Under the pieces are notes generated by a model. That model was not told the DNA's origin and made no database searches. It saw nothing but the letters and a program-made list of their open reading frames with translations. DNA of 64,000 bases from Streptococcus pneumoniae (lineage in GTDB: Bacteria > Bacillota > Bacilli > Lactobacillales > Streptococcaceae). The position numbers and the translations under genes were made by a program. This document shows positions 50,780 through 59,056 of the stretch, in pieces. Each line of letters begins with the position of its first letter. The first letter of the stretch is position 1. The stretch spans positions 165,592-229,591 of the forward strand of contig NZ_CKYA01000003.1 in NCBI RefSeq assembly GCF_001113365.1, read 5' to 3'.

Positions 50780-51946
50780 ATGAAAAAGCAATCACTCTTT
50801 TTTGTTCCAGGTATTATCCTGATTGGTGTTTCCTTGCGGACTCCTTTTACCGTTTTACCCATTATTTTGGGAGATATTTCGCAAGGGCTTGGAGTAGAAG
50901 TTAGTTCGCTTGGTGTCTTGACCAGCCTTCCTCTCCTCATGTTTACCCTCTTCTCACTCTTTTCTACCCGACTGGCTCAAAAAATCGGCTTGGAGCATCT
51001 CTTTACCTATAGCCTTTTCTTCTTGACCATCGGTTCTCTCATTCGACTAATCAATCTGCCCCTGCTCTATCTAGGAACCTTGATGGTTGGGGCAAGTATC
51101 GCAGTCATCAATGTTCTGCTTCCTAGTCTTATCCAAGCTAATCAACCAAAGAAGATTGGATTTCTGACCACCTTATATGTAACTTCTATGGGGATTGCAA
51201 CGGCTCTGGCTTCCTATCTAGCCGTGCCTATTACACAAGCCAGTTCTTGGAAAGGACTTATCATCCTCCTCACCCTGCTCTGTCTGGCAACTTTTTTGGT
51301 CTGGCTACCTAATCACCGCTATAATCACAGACTGGCTCCACAAACCAAACAAAAAAGTAAAACAAAGGTCATGCGTAATAAACAGGTCTGGGCAGTGATT
51401 GTCTTTGCAGGTTTTCAATCCTTGCTCTTTTACACAGCTATGACTTGGTTACCTACCATGGCCATCCATGCAGGCCTATCCAGTCACGAAGCTGGCTTGC
51501 TAACTTCTATCTTCTCGCTGATCAGCATTCCTTTTTCAATGACCATCCCAAGCCTGACAACCAGCTTGTCTACTCGCAACCGTCAGCTCATGCTTACTCT
51601 GGTCTCACTGGCTGGTGTTGTCGGCATTTCCATGCTCTTTTTCCCAATCGGTAATTTCTTTTACTGGCTTGCCATCCATCTTCTCATTGGAACCGCAACC
51701 AGCGCCCTCTTCCCTTATCTCATGGTCAACTTTTCACTCAAGACAAGCGCCCCTGAAAAGACAGCCCAATTGTCCGGTCTATCTCAAACAGGAGGCTATA
51801 TCCTAGCAGCCTTTGGGCCAACCCTCTTTGGTTACAGTTTTGACCTTTTCCACTCTTGGGTACCAGCTGTAGCTGCCCTCTTGCTCGTCGATATTCTGAT
51901 GACTGTAGCCCTCTTTACAGTAGACAGAGCTGATAAAATTCTCTAA
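50780..51946 (+). CDS. CynX/NimT-family MFS transporter
   Basis: This 388-residue protein has 12 helices and the CynX-type start (LIGVSLRTPFTVLPIILGDI) with a short loop LAQKIG. It is an MFS transporter of the cyanate/nitroimidazole subgroup; actual substrate unknown. A strong hairpin terminator follows. Confidence 0.85.
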   Translation: MKKQSLFFVPGIILIGVSLRTPFTVLPIILGDISQGLGVEVSSLGVLTSLPLLMFTLFSLFSTRLAQKIGLEHLFTYSLFFLTIGSLIRLINLPLLYLGTLMVGASIAVINVLLPSLIQANQPKKIGFLTTLYVTSMGIATALASYLAVPITQASSWKGLIILLTLLCLATFLVWLPNHRYNHRLAPQTKQKSKTKVMRNKQVWAVIVFAGFQSLLFYTAMTWLPTMAIHAGLSSHEAGLLTSIFSLISIPFSMTIPSLTTSLSTRNRQLMLTLVSLAGVVGISMLFFPIGNFFYWLAIHLLIGTATSALFPYLMVNFSLKTSAPEKTAQLSGLSQTGGYILAAFGPTLFGYSFDLFHSWVPAVAALLLVDILMTVALFTVDRADKIL

Positions 51947-51976
51947 ACTTCTAGTTTTTCCTAGAAGTTTTTTATA
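51947..51976 (+). terminator. Terminator after the CynX-like gene
   Basis: ACTTCTAG-TTTTTC-CTAGAAGT followed by TTTTTTA. Confidence 0.85.
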
Positions 51977-51999
51977 TATAAAAATTTTACACATTTCTC

Positions 52000-52066
52000 T
52001 TGACAGGGCTTTCTTTTAGATGTACAATGTATGTGTAGAAAAATTATATATAAAAATCCTACACAT
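52000..52066 (+). promoter_or_regulatory. PadR operon promoter and inverted-repeat operator
   Basis: TTGACA (52000-52005), 17-bp spacer, TACAAT (52023-52028). Arms ATGTGTAG (52031-52038) and CTACACAT (52059-52066) form an inverted repeat across the transcription start; a further TACACAT lies at 51988. This is typical of PadR autorepression. Confidence 0.7.
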
Positions 52067-52084
52067 TAGAAAAGGAGGTTTCCC

Positions 52085-52411
52085 ATGTACTTTCCAACAT
52101 CCTCTGCCTTGATTGAATTTCTCATCTTGGCCGTACTGGAAAAAGGGGATTCTTATGGTTATGAGATTAGCCAGACCATTAAGCTCATCGCTAATATCAA
52201 AGAATCCACACTCTATCCCATTCTCAAAAAATTGGAAGGCAATAGCTTTCTGACAACCTATTCTAGAGAGTTCCAAGGTCGCATGCGCAAATACTACTCC
52301 TTGACAAATGGTGGTATAGAACAGCTCGTGACCCTAAAAGATGAATGGGCACTCTATACAGACACCATCAATGGCATCATAGAAGGGAGTATCCGCCATG
52401 ACAAGAACTGA
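52085..52411 (+). CDS. PadR-family transcriptional regulator
   Basis: This 108-residue winged-helix protein matches PadR subfamily 1 (ILAVLEKGDSYGYEI, STLYPILKKLEGNSFLTTY, RMRKYYSLTNGG). It overlaps the DUF1700 gene by 14 bp, the conserved PadR-DUF1700-DUF4097 order seen in Firmicutes, where the regulator represses its own operon. AAAGGAGG precedes the start. Confidence 0.92.
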   Translation: MYFPTSSALIEFLILAVLEKGDSYGYEISQTIKLIANIKESTLYPILKKLEGNSFLTTYSREFQGRMRKYYSLTNGGIEQLVTLKDEWALYTDTINGIIEGSIRHDKN

Positions 52412-52991
52412 ATACCTGACTCAGCTAGAACTCTATCTCAAGAAACTACCTGAAGCTGACCGCATCGAAGCCATGGACTATTTCAGAGAACTCTTTGACG
52501 ATGCTGGAGTCGAGGGAGAAGAAGAACTCATCGCTAGCTTGGGAACTCCTAAGGAAGCAGCTCACGAAGTCCTCTCCAATCTTCTCGATAAAAAAATCAA
52601 TGAGGCACCCGCTCAAAAAAATAACCGACAAATTTTGCATATCGCCTTGTTAGCCCTCCTTGCAGCACCCATCGGTATTCCTCTGGGAATCGCCATCCTC
52701 GTGTCCCTGTTCGCAATCCTTGTGGCAGCCTTGACTGTCATCTTGGCTTTCTTTGCGATTTCCATACTTGGTATCATTGGCGGATTCCTATTTTTAGTTG
52801 AAAGTTTCACTGTCTTAGCCCAAGCCAAACCAGCCTTTATCTTGATTTTCGGTTCTGGTTTACTAGCCATCGGTGCTTCTTCACTAGTCTTACTAGGTAT
52901 TTCCTATGTAGCTCGCTTCTTCGGTCTACTCATTGTTCGCTTGGTGCAATTGGTTCTCAAAAAAGGAAAGAGAGGTGACCAGCATGCGTAA
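52398..52991 (+). CDS. DUF1700 (HAAS-type) membrane protein
   Basis: This 197-residue protein has a cytoplasmic N-terminal helical region of about 75 residues (LTQLELYLKKLPEADRIEAM, GTPKEAAHEVL) followed by about four helices, the HAAS/DUF1700 layout. It probably forms a membrane complex with the DUF4097 protein, which it overlaps by 8 bp. Function unknown; linked to envelope stress in related systems. Confidence 0.85.
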   Translation: MTRTEYLTQLELYLKKLPEADRIEAMDYFRELFDDAGVEGEEELIASLGTPKEAAHEVLSNLLDKKINEAPAQKNNRQILHIALLALLAAPIGIPLGIAILVSLFAILVAALTVILAFFAISILGIIGGFLFLVESFTVLAQAKPAFILIFGSGLLAIGASSLVLLGISYVARFFGLLIVRLVQLVLKKGKRGDQHA

Positions 52992-53895
52992 ATTGACAAA
53001 AGGATTTCTCATTTTTGGTGTGGTGACTACCGTTATCGGATTTATCCTGCTCTTTGTAGGCATCCAATCTGACGGGATTAAGAGCCTACTTTCCATGTCC
53101 AAAGAACCTGTCTATGATAGCCGTACGGAAGAACTAACCTTTGGCAAGGAAGTCGAAAACCTAGAGATTACTCTCCACCAACACGCGCTGACCATCACAG
53201 ACTCTTTCGATGATCAAATCCACATTTCTTACCATCCATCTCTTTCTGCTCACCATGATCTTATCACCAATCAGAACGATAGAACTCTGAGTCTCACTGA
53301 TAAGAAACTGTCTGAAAGTCCATTTATCTCTTCTGGAATTGATGGGATTCTCCATATTGTAAGTAGTTCATCTAATCGTTTTAATGATGTCATCATCGGA
53401 CTACCGAAAGGGAGAACTCTAAAAGGGATCAACATCTCAGCCAATCGCGGACAAACCACCATCATAAATGCTAGCCTTGAAAATGCGACCCTCAATACAA
53501 ACGGCTATATCCTCCGAATTGAAGGAAGTCGTATCAAAAACAGTAAACTCACAACGCCCAATATCGTTAATATCTTTGATACAGATCTTACAGATAGTCA
53601 GCTAGAGTCAACAGAACATCACTTCCACGCTGAAAATATCCAAGTCCATGGTAAGGTTGAACTGACTGCCAAAGATTATCTCAGAATCATCCTAGACCAG
53701 AAAGAGAGCCAACGAATTAACTGGGACATCTCAAGCAACTATGGTTCTATCCACCAATTCACAAGAGAAAAGCCTGAATCAAGAGGCACGGAATTAAGCA
53801 ACCCTTACAAAACTGAAAAAACTGATGTCAAGGATCAACTCATTGCTAGATCTGATGATGATATTGAACTAATATCCACACCAAGCAGACGTTGA
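52984..53895 (+). CDS. DUF4097-type envelope protein
   Basis: This 303-residue protein has one N-terminal helix and an outside domain of repetitive beta-strand composition typical of DUF4097 adhesin-like beta-helices. The start at 52984 (MRKLTKGFLIF) has AGAGGTGA upstream and overlaps the DUF1700 gene; the longer frame to 52933 is within that gene. The stop codon is part of the -35 (TTGACA) of the next promoter. Confidence 0.82.
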   Translation: MRKLTKGFLIFGVVTTVIGFILLFVGIQSDGIKSLLSMSKEPVYDSRTEELTFGKEVENLEITLHQHALTITDSFDDQIHISYHPSLSAHHDLITNQNDRTLSLTDKKLSESPFISSGIDGILHIVSSSSNRFNDVIIGLPKGRTLKGINISANRGQTTIINASLENATLNTNGYILRIEGSRIKNSKLTTPNIVNIFDTDLTDSQLESTEHHFHAENIQVHGKVELTAKDYLRIILDQKESQRINWDISSNYGSIHQFTREKPESRGTELSNPYKTEKTDVKDQLIARSDDDIELISTPSRR

Positions 53896-53920
53896 CAAAA
53901 ACGCTTACATCTGCTACTAT
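53892..53920 (+). promoter_or_regulatory. Promoter of the acidic membrane-protein gene, overlapping the DUF4097 stop
   Basis: TTGACA (53892-53897), 17-bp spacer, TACTAT (53915-53920) with an upstream TG (extended -10). The stop TGA at 53893-53895 lies inside the -35. Confidence 0.8.
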
Positions 53921-53956
53921 GGAAACATATTTATCTAACTAAAAGGAGGTTCTACC

Positions 53957-55021
53957 ATGAAACAAGAATGGTTTGAAAGTAATGATTTTGTAAAAACAAC
54001 AAGCAAGAACAAGCCTGATGAACAGCCCCAAGATGTTGCAGACAAGGCTGAAGAAACGATAGCCGATCTCGATACGCCAATTGAAGAAAATACTCAAGTA
54101 GAGGAGGAAGTCTCTCAAGCTGAAGTCGAACTGGAAAGCCAGCAAGAAGAGAAAATTGAAGCTCCTGAGGACAGTGAAGCGAGAACAGAAATAGAAGAAA
54201 AGAAAGCATTAGATTCTACTGAAGAAGAGCCAGACCTTTCTAAAGAAACAGAAAAAGTCACTATAGCTGAAGAGAGCCAAGAAGCACTTCCTCAGCAAAA
54301 AACAACTACGAAAGAGCCACTTCTTCTCAGTAAATCCTTAGAAAGTCCTTATATTCCCGACCAAGCTCCAAAATCTACGGATAGATGGAAAGAGCAAGTA
54401 CTTGATTTTTGGTCTTGGCTAGTGGAGGCTCTCAAATCTCCTACAAGCAAGCTTGAAACAAGTAACACACACAGCTACACAGCCTTTCTCTTGCTCATTC
54501 TGTTTTCTGCATCTTCCTTTTTCTTTAGTATCTACCACATCAAACATGCTTACTATGGACATATAGCAACTATGCATAATCACTTCCCTGAACAATTTGC
54601 TTCATTAAATCTCTTTTCGATTATCTCTATCCTAGTAGCAACAACACTCTTCTTCTTTTCATTCCTCTTGGGTAGTTTCGTCGTGAGACGATTTATCTAC
54701 CAAGAAAAGGACTGGACGCTGGAAAAGATTCTCCAACAATATAGTCAACTCTTGGCAATTCCAATCATCCTCACTGCCATTGCTAGTTTCTTTGCCTTCT
54801 TTGACAGCCTGCGATTTTCAGCCCTTTTGTGTGTGATTAGCATTGGAATCATTCTGCTTGCCAGTCTCCATATCATTACAAGACCTAGTCAAGCAAGTGA
54901 AAGCGACTCCTTCTATCAATTATTCTTGTCTGTCCTTGTGAACGGAGTTATTATCCTCCTCTTCTTTGTAGCTGAAGTCGCACTGATTGGAGATTATCTT
55001 CGTATCTTGGCCCTTCTTTAA
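53957..55021 (+). CDS. Membrane protein with long acidic N-terminal domain
   Basis: This 354-residue protein has about 150 N-terminal residues that are very rich in Glu, Gln and Lys (likely disordered or coiled), a linker, then five predicted helices (about 174-192, 215-240, 265-290, 292-312 and 330-353). No known family is recognised. It has its own strong promoter right after the PadR module and AAAGGAGG before the start. It might be a membrane scaffold; the function is unknown. Confidence 0.75.
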   Translation: MKQEWFESNDFVKTTSKNKPDEQPQDVADKAEETIADLDTPIEENTQVEEEVSQAEVELESQQEEKIEAPEDSEARTEIEEKKALDSTEEEPDLSKETEKVTIAEESQEALPQQKTTTKEPLLLSKSLESPYIPDQAPKSTDRWKEQVLDFWSWLVEALKSPTSKLETSNTHSYTAFLLLILFSASSFFFSIYHIKHAYYGHIATMHNHFPEQFASLNLFSIISILVATTLFFFSFLLGSFVVRRFIYQEKDWTLEKILQQYSQLLAIPIILTAIASFFAFFDSLRFSALLCVISIGIILLASLHIITRPSQASESDSFYQLFLSVLVNGVIILLFFVAEVALIGDYLRILALL

Positions 55022-55026
55022 ACTTC

Positions 55027-55177
55027 ATACTCTTCGAAAATCTCTTCAAACCACGTCAGCTTCGCCTTACCGTAGATATATGTTCCTGACTTTGTCAGTC
55101 TTATCTACAACCTCAAAACAGTGTTTTGAGCAGCCTGCGGCTAGCTTCCTAGTTTGCTCTTTGATTTTCATTGAGTA
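55027..55177. repeat. BOX element after the acidic membrane-protein gene
   Basis: It runs from ATACTCTTCGAAAATC to TTTGATTTTCATTGAGTA, with the boxA core ACGTCAGCTTCGCCTTACCG and the CAAAACAGTGTTTTG hairpin. It starts 6 bp after the stop codon. Confidence 0.92.
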
Positions 55178-55179
55178 GC

Positions 55180-55239
55180 AATCCTGTCTTCCATGGCAGG
55201 ATTTTTTATATATCAAAAAGCAAGTCGATTGACCTGCTT
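55180..55239. terminator. Two convergent terminators
   Basis: Plus strand: AATCCTG-TCTTCCATGG-CAGGATT-TTTTT (55180-55207). Minus strand: AAGCAGGT-CAATCG-ACTTGCTT-TTTG (55239-55214). They end the genes on either side. Confidence 0.8.
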
Positions 55240-55244
55240 CTGCT

Positions 55245-56105
55245 TTACTCTTCTTGTGCTAATGCTTTAAAATCTTTGTCTAAGATGGGTTGCACTTCTA
55301 ATTGATTGGCATCTAGTTGGTGGTACGATGCTGATGGTAATGACTCTAGGAATTTTGCATAGTTCAAGCGGGCAATTGCTTCATAGTCTTCTGGTTTAGA
55401 GCCGTCTCCTGTGATTTGAACCAAGTCAATCTCCCACTGCACTTCCTTATCCACCAATTGCTCCATATAGGCTACAGGAACAAATGGCTCTCTCGGTAAA
55501 ACAGTCTTGACTCCTTGAGCCAGATGGTAAACACCGTGCACTTGGCCTTCTCCATCCTGATAAAAGGAAACTCTTGCAAAGTAGGCATCGGTCTCTTGAA
55601 CCGCACGTACACGTGCTTCAAACTGAGCCAAGCCATCTGCCTCTAAAAAGCTTTTCAAATCCTCATTACTAAAGAAAACAGGATTAAAAATTCCTTGGCA
55701 AATCGTAAAACGGGCTGCAGTGTCTGTCAGATGGGCTTGAATACTTGCTTGAAAATAAGCTTCAAAATCAAAACCATCTAGTCCTTCAATCTCAGTTCCT
55801 GTATAAGCAAGCAAGGCATCTAAAAATGCTTTGATAATCTGCCAGTCTGTCTTCGTTAGTAGGTCAGGAAGATCGACACGGTAAGCCTTTTGATCATCAG
55901 CATAGCTAACTTTAAAGAGAAATTGTGATTGCCCTACTATCGCACACTCGATATACTCGAGACGGTTAAGAGGCTGACGGAGATAGACTGCATCATAGCT
56001 ATGTGACTCCAAACTATCTACCAAGCCCAAGATGGACTTGGCAGTCAAAATCTCTTGTTCTCCTAAAATGCTCTGTTTATTTGGAATAAAAAATGTTTTC
56101 GCCAT
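55245..56105 (-). CDS. Hypothetical cytoplasmic protein
   Basis: This 286-residue acidic soluble protein (start MAKTFFIPNKQSILGEQEIL) has no signal peptide and no helix pattern of membrane proteins. I recognise no family; a counterpart occurs at this site in pneumococcus. The start at 56105 has AAAGGAGTCC upstream; the longer frame to 56258 crosses the preceding terminator and is rejected. Confidence 0.75.
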   Translation of the reverse strand: MAKTFFIPNKQSILGEQEILTAKSILGLVDSLESHSYDAVYLRQPLNRLEYIECAIVGQSQFLFKVSYADDQKAYRVDLPDLLTKTDWQIIKAFLDALLAYTGTEIEGLDGFDFEAYFQASIQAHLTDTAARFTICQGIFNPVFFSNEDLKSFLEADGLAQFEARVRAVQETDAYFARVSFYQDGEGQVHGVYHLAQGVKTVLPREPFVPVAYMEQLVDKEVQWEIDLVQITGDGSKPEDYEAIARLNYAKFLESLPSASYHQLDANQLEVQPILDKDFKALAQEE

Positions 56106-56197
56106 AACTGGACTCCTTTGAAATCGTTTACATACAGTATACCTTATTTTCCTGAAAGATACAGAAACAAACTTTAGATTTTTGAGTACAAAGCATA

Positions 56198-56224
56198 GAA
56201 AAACAGCCCCTAAGGACTGTTTGA
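56198..56224 (-). terminator. Terminator after trhO
   Basis: AAACAGTCC-TTAG-GGGCTGTTT followed by TTC on the minus strand. Confidence 0.75.
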
Positions 56225-56226
56225 TC

Positions 56227-57213
56227 TTATACAGTAGCTGCTTGATCCAAGCTTTCACCGATAGCGGCTAGGCGCTCGATCACTTCAGCTTGTGTTAATT
56301 CATTTTCTGAAACATAGCGGTTACGTGGGTGAACACGGCACTCGTGTGAGCATCCACGAAGGTACTTGTCTTCATTTTCTTCTGATGTCAAGATACGACG
56401 GTTACAGAAGGGATTTCCACAGTTGACATAACGTTCACATGGTGTTCCATCAAACCAGTCTTTCCCTACGATGGTTGGGTTGACATGGTTGACATCGACT
56501 GCGATACGCTCGTCAAAGACGTACATTTTCCCATCCCAAAGCTCACCTTGGACTTCTGGGTCTTTACCGTAAGTTGCGATTCCTCCGTGCAATTGGCCAA
56601 CATCTTTGTAGCCTTCACGGACCATCCAGCCTGAGAATTTCTCACAGCGAACACCACCTGTACAGTAAACCACGACACGCTTGTCCATGAATTTTTCTTT
56701 ATTATCACGAACCCATTGTGGCAACTCACGGAAGTTGCGGATGTCTGGGCGGATAGCCCCACGGAAATGTCCTAGGTCGTACTCATAATCGTTACGTGTG
56801 TCAAGGACAACTGTATCTTCGTCAAGGAGAGCTTCTTTGAACTCTTTTGGAGACAAGTAAGCACCTGTTGTTTCAAGTGGGTTGATGTCGTTATCAAAAT
56901 CGTTATCTTCCAAACCAAGGTGGACAATTTCTTTCTTGTAGCGAACAAACATCTTCTTGAAGGCTTGTTCATTTTCTTCGTCAATCTTGAACCATAGGTC
57001 TTCCATGCCTGGGAGGCTGTGAACGTAGTCCATGTATTTTTGAGTTGTTTCGTAGTCACCTGAAACTGTTCCGTTAATTCCCTCGTCAGCGACTAGGATA
57101 CGGCCTTTAAGACCGATTGATTTACAGAAAGCCAAGTGAGCTGCAGCAAATTGCTCTGCATTTTCAATTGGAGTATAAAGGTAGTAAAGTAAGACACGAA
57201 TATCTTTTGCCAT
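56227..57213 (-). CDS. trhO: tRNA uridine(34) hydroxylase TrhO (rhodanese-domain protein)
   Basis: This 328-residue protein has an N-terminal acylphosphatase-like domain, a central rhodanese domain with catalytic loop YCTGGVRCEKFSGW, and a C-terminal cysteine-rich segment (CERYVNCGNPFCNRR, CSHECRVHPRNRY). This is the YceA/YbfQ/TrhO family, which hydroxylates U34 of tRNAs. Confidence 0.92.
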   Translation of the reverse strand: MAKDIRVLLYYLYTPIENAEQFAAAHLAFCKSIGLKGRILVADEGINGTVSGDYETTQKYMDYVHSLPGMEDLWFKIDEENEQAFKKMFVRYKKEIVHLGLEDNDFDNDINPLETTGAYLSPKEFKEALLDEDTVVLDTRNDYEYDLGHFRGAIRPDIRNFRELPQWVRDNKEKFMDKRVVVYCTGGVRCEKFSGWMVREGYKDVGQLHGGIATYGKDPEVQGELWDGKMYVFDERIAVDVNHVNPTIVGKDWFDGTPCERYVNCGNPFCNRRILTSEENEDKYLRGCSHECRVHPRNRYVSENELTQAEVIERLAAIGESLDQAATV

Positions 57214-57377
57214 AAGATTTGTTCTCTTTTCTATTCTTAAATTTTCTAAATTTTTTATTTATCTATACTAGTATACCTGCTTGAGAAAACGAATGCAATT
57301 TATTTGACTGGAAATTGCTATATTTCAATTTAGAAAAAAATTTCTTGTACACTACACTTAGTATCAATCATATTTTA

Positions 57378-57408
57378 AAAAATCCTTGGATTTTCCAAGG
57401 ATTCATTT
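57378..57408 (-). terminator. Terminator after the OFA antiporter gene
   Basis: AATCCTTGGA-AAA-TCCAAGGATT followed by T6 on the minus strand. Confidence 0.85.
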
Positions 57409-58602
57409 TTAAACTTTTTTAGCTTTAGCCATATAGAACAATTGGAGTAGAATACCAAGGATAGCCATGCCGACAACGATAAAGAAGGCCATTGTATAAT
57501 CTCCTTGGTTTGCCTGTGCAAGACGTGCTCCTAACTGAGGACCAGCAATAGCAGCTACACCATAAGCAGTAAACATCCATCCATAGTTTGTCCCTACGTA
57601 TGTAACTCCCCAGTTTTCAGCAGTAATTCCTGGGAATGAACCGAGGAAGCCTCCAAATGACAAGGCAACCATCATAATTCCAAGGATGGCCAAGATGCTT
57701 CCAGGACCTTTGAATAAGGCTGTGAACAACAAACCAGTAGCAACCGCTCCAAACATGGCAATAACGGTAGGATAGCGACCAATCTTATCAGATACCGTAC
57801 CCCAGAAGATACGACCAAATGTATTAGCGATAGATACCAGCATAACGAATAGTGTAGCTTCTCCTACAAGTTTATACTGGTCAGAAATTGATGCTGCAGT
57901 ACCGATAATCATCATTCCACCAGTAGCACCGAGAACGTAAATCAACCATAGAAGCCAGTAATTTCCATCACGAAGCATTTCTTTGTAAGTTTTACCTTCT
58001 GGTTGAGCTTCTCCAGATGCCGGCGCTGCTGCAGGAGCTTTCTCCATTACCAATGAAGAAGTGCAAATAACAATTAGAAGAATGATACCCAATACTTTGA
58101 ATGTTGAGTAAACACCCATAGAAACAATCAAAGCTTTGGCAACTGGACCGATAATGAGCGGGCCTAACCCGAAACCTGCTGCTGTCAAACCACCAGCTAA
58201 ACCTTTTTTATCTGGGAACCACTTAGTGGCAACTGAAGTAGATGCTCCATAAGCTGAACCAATACCAAGTCCTAGGACAACCCCGTAAGTGAGGTAAAGG
58301 ACTGGAAGAGAAGTAGCAAATCCAGTAGCAAACATACCAGCACCGAAGAGAATACCACCTAGGAATACAAATTTCTTAGGTCCTGCTGAATCAACCTTAG
58401 GACCGAAAATAATCATACCAACAGGTACCATTGCAAAAGAAATACTAAAGGCCAAAGAAGTTTGGGCTTGAACCCATCCTTGACTAGAATTGGTTTCTAG
58501 CAGCGCCTTTTGAAAGACTGACCAGGCGTAACCAGCACCTAGAGATAGATTCGTTAAAATGGCTGCTGCCAAAATTAACCATCGATTGGGTGTTTTTTTC
58601 AT
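57409..58602 (-). CDS. OFA-family MFS antiporter (oxalate/formate-type)
   Basis: This 397-residue protein has 12 helices and OFA-family features (NLSLGAGYAWSVFQKALLE, GPKKFVFLGG, WFPDKKGLAGGLTAAGFGLG). Family members exchange organic acids such as oxalate and formate; the substrate here is unknown. Its promoter carries a cre, and the mRNA has a leader of about 200 nt with a long inverted repeat. Confidence 0.88.
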   Translation of the reverse strand: MKKTPNRWLILAAAILTNLSLGAGYAWSVFQKALLETNSSQGWVQAQTSLAFSISFAMVPVGMIIFGPKVDSAGPKKFVFLGGILFGAGMFATGFATSLPVLYLTYGVVLGLGIGSAYGASTSVATKWFPDKKGLAGGLTAAGFGLGPLIIGPVAKALIVSMGVYSTFKVLGIILLIVICTSSLVMEKAPAAAPASGEAQPEGKTYKEMLRDGNYWLLWLIYVLGATGGMMIIGTAASISDQYKLVGEATLFVMLVSIANTFGRIFWGTVSDKIGRYPTVIAMFGAVATGLLFTALFKGPGSILAILGIMMVALSFGGFLGSFPGITAENWGVTYVGTNYGWMFTAYGVAAIAGPQLGARLAQANQGDYTMAFFIVVGMAILGILLQLFYMAKAKKV

Positions 58603-58695
58603 TTGAATAACCTCATGTAAAATTTCTTGTTCCTAAAAAGAATAAAGAACAACTTTTATCATTTTTTCACCTACCTCGTTTAAATTGATCATTGT

Positions 58696-58762
58696 ATAAA
58701 TTTTTAAGTATATAGAACTGTGTAAATGACATACATCTATATACGACTGCTTAAAAATTTAT
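58696..58762. promoter_or_regulatory. Long inverted repeat in the OFA leader
   Basis: ATAAATTTTTAAG (58696-58708) pairs perfectly with CTTAAAAATTTAT (58750-58762) and TATATAG with CTATATA, with a 6-nt bulge (58744-58749) on one side and a 21-nt loop. It lies between the likely transcription start and the gene, so it would form in the 5' leader RNA. No T-tract follows, so it is not a plain terminator. Confidence 0.55.
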
Positions 58763-58804
58763 ATCTATAGATCTCTTAAATCAGAACAAGATGAATTTTC
58801 ACAA

Positions 58805-58835
58805 TGTTAAGCGCTTTCATTGTACTCTTATTATA
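58805..58835 (-). promoter_or_regulatory. OFA promoter -10 and cre
   Basis: On the minus strand the -10 TATAAT (58835-58830) is followed by TGAAAGCGCTTAACA (58819-58805), a good cre. Its position over the start region fits CcpA repression. Confidence 0.65.
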
Positions 58836-58965
58836 AGATACTTTATTCTAAAAATCTACTTAATAAAAATTAATAAAGATATAAGAAATTTTAATATTTT
58901 AATCACCTGTTATCAGTTTAATATTGTTTGTATCATCTAATTCGGATAATTATCTAAATAAGGTA

Positions 58966-59012
58966 AAAAATCACTGCCTTCCCCAGACCAACCTGAGGAA
59001 AGCAGTGATTCT
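58966..59012 (-). terminator. Terminator after the sugar-binding lipoprotein gene
   Basis: AATCACTGCTTTCCTC pairs with GGGGAAGGCAGTGATT (minor mismatches), followed by TTTTTA on the minus strand. Confidence 0.85.
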
Positions 59013-59056
59013 TATTTTAGGAGTTAGGAATGAATACACGAAATCAATTTAGCTGA

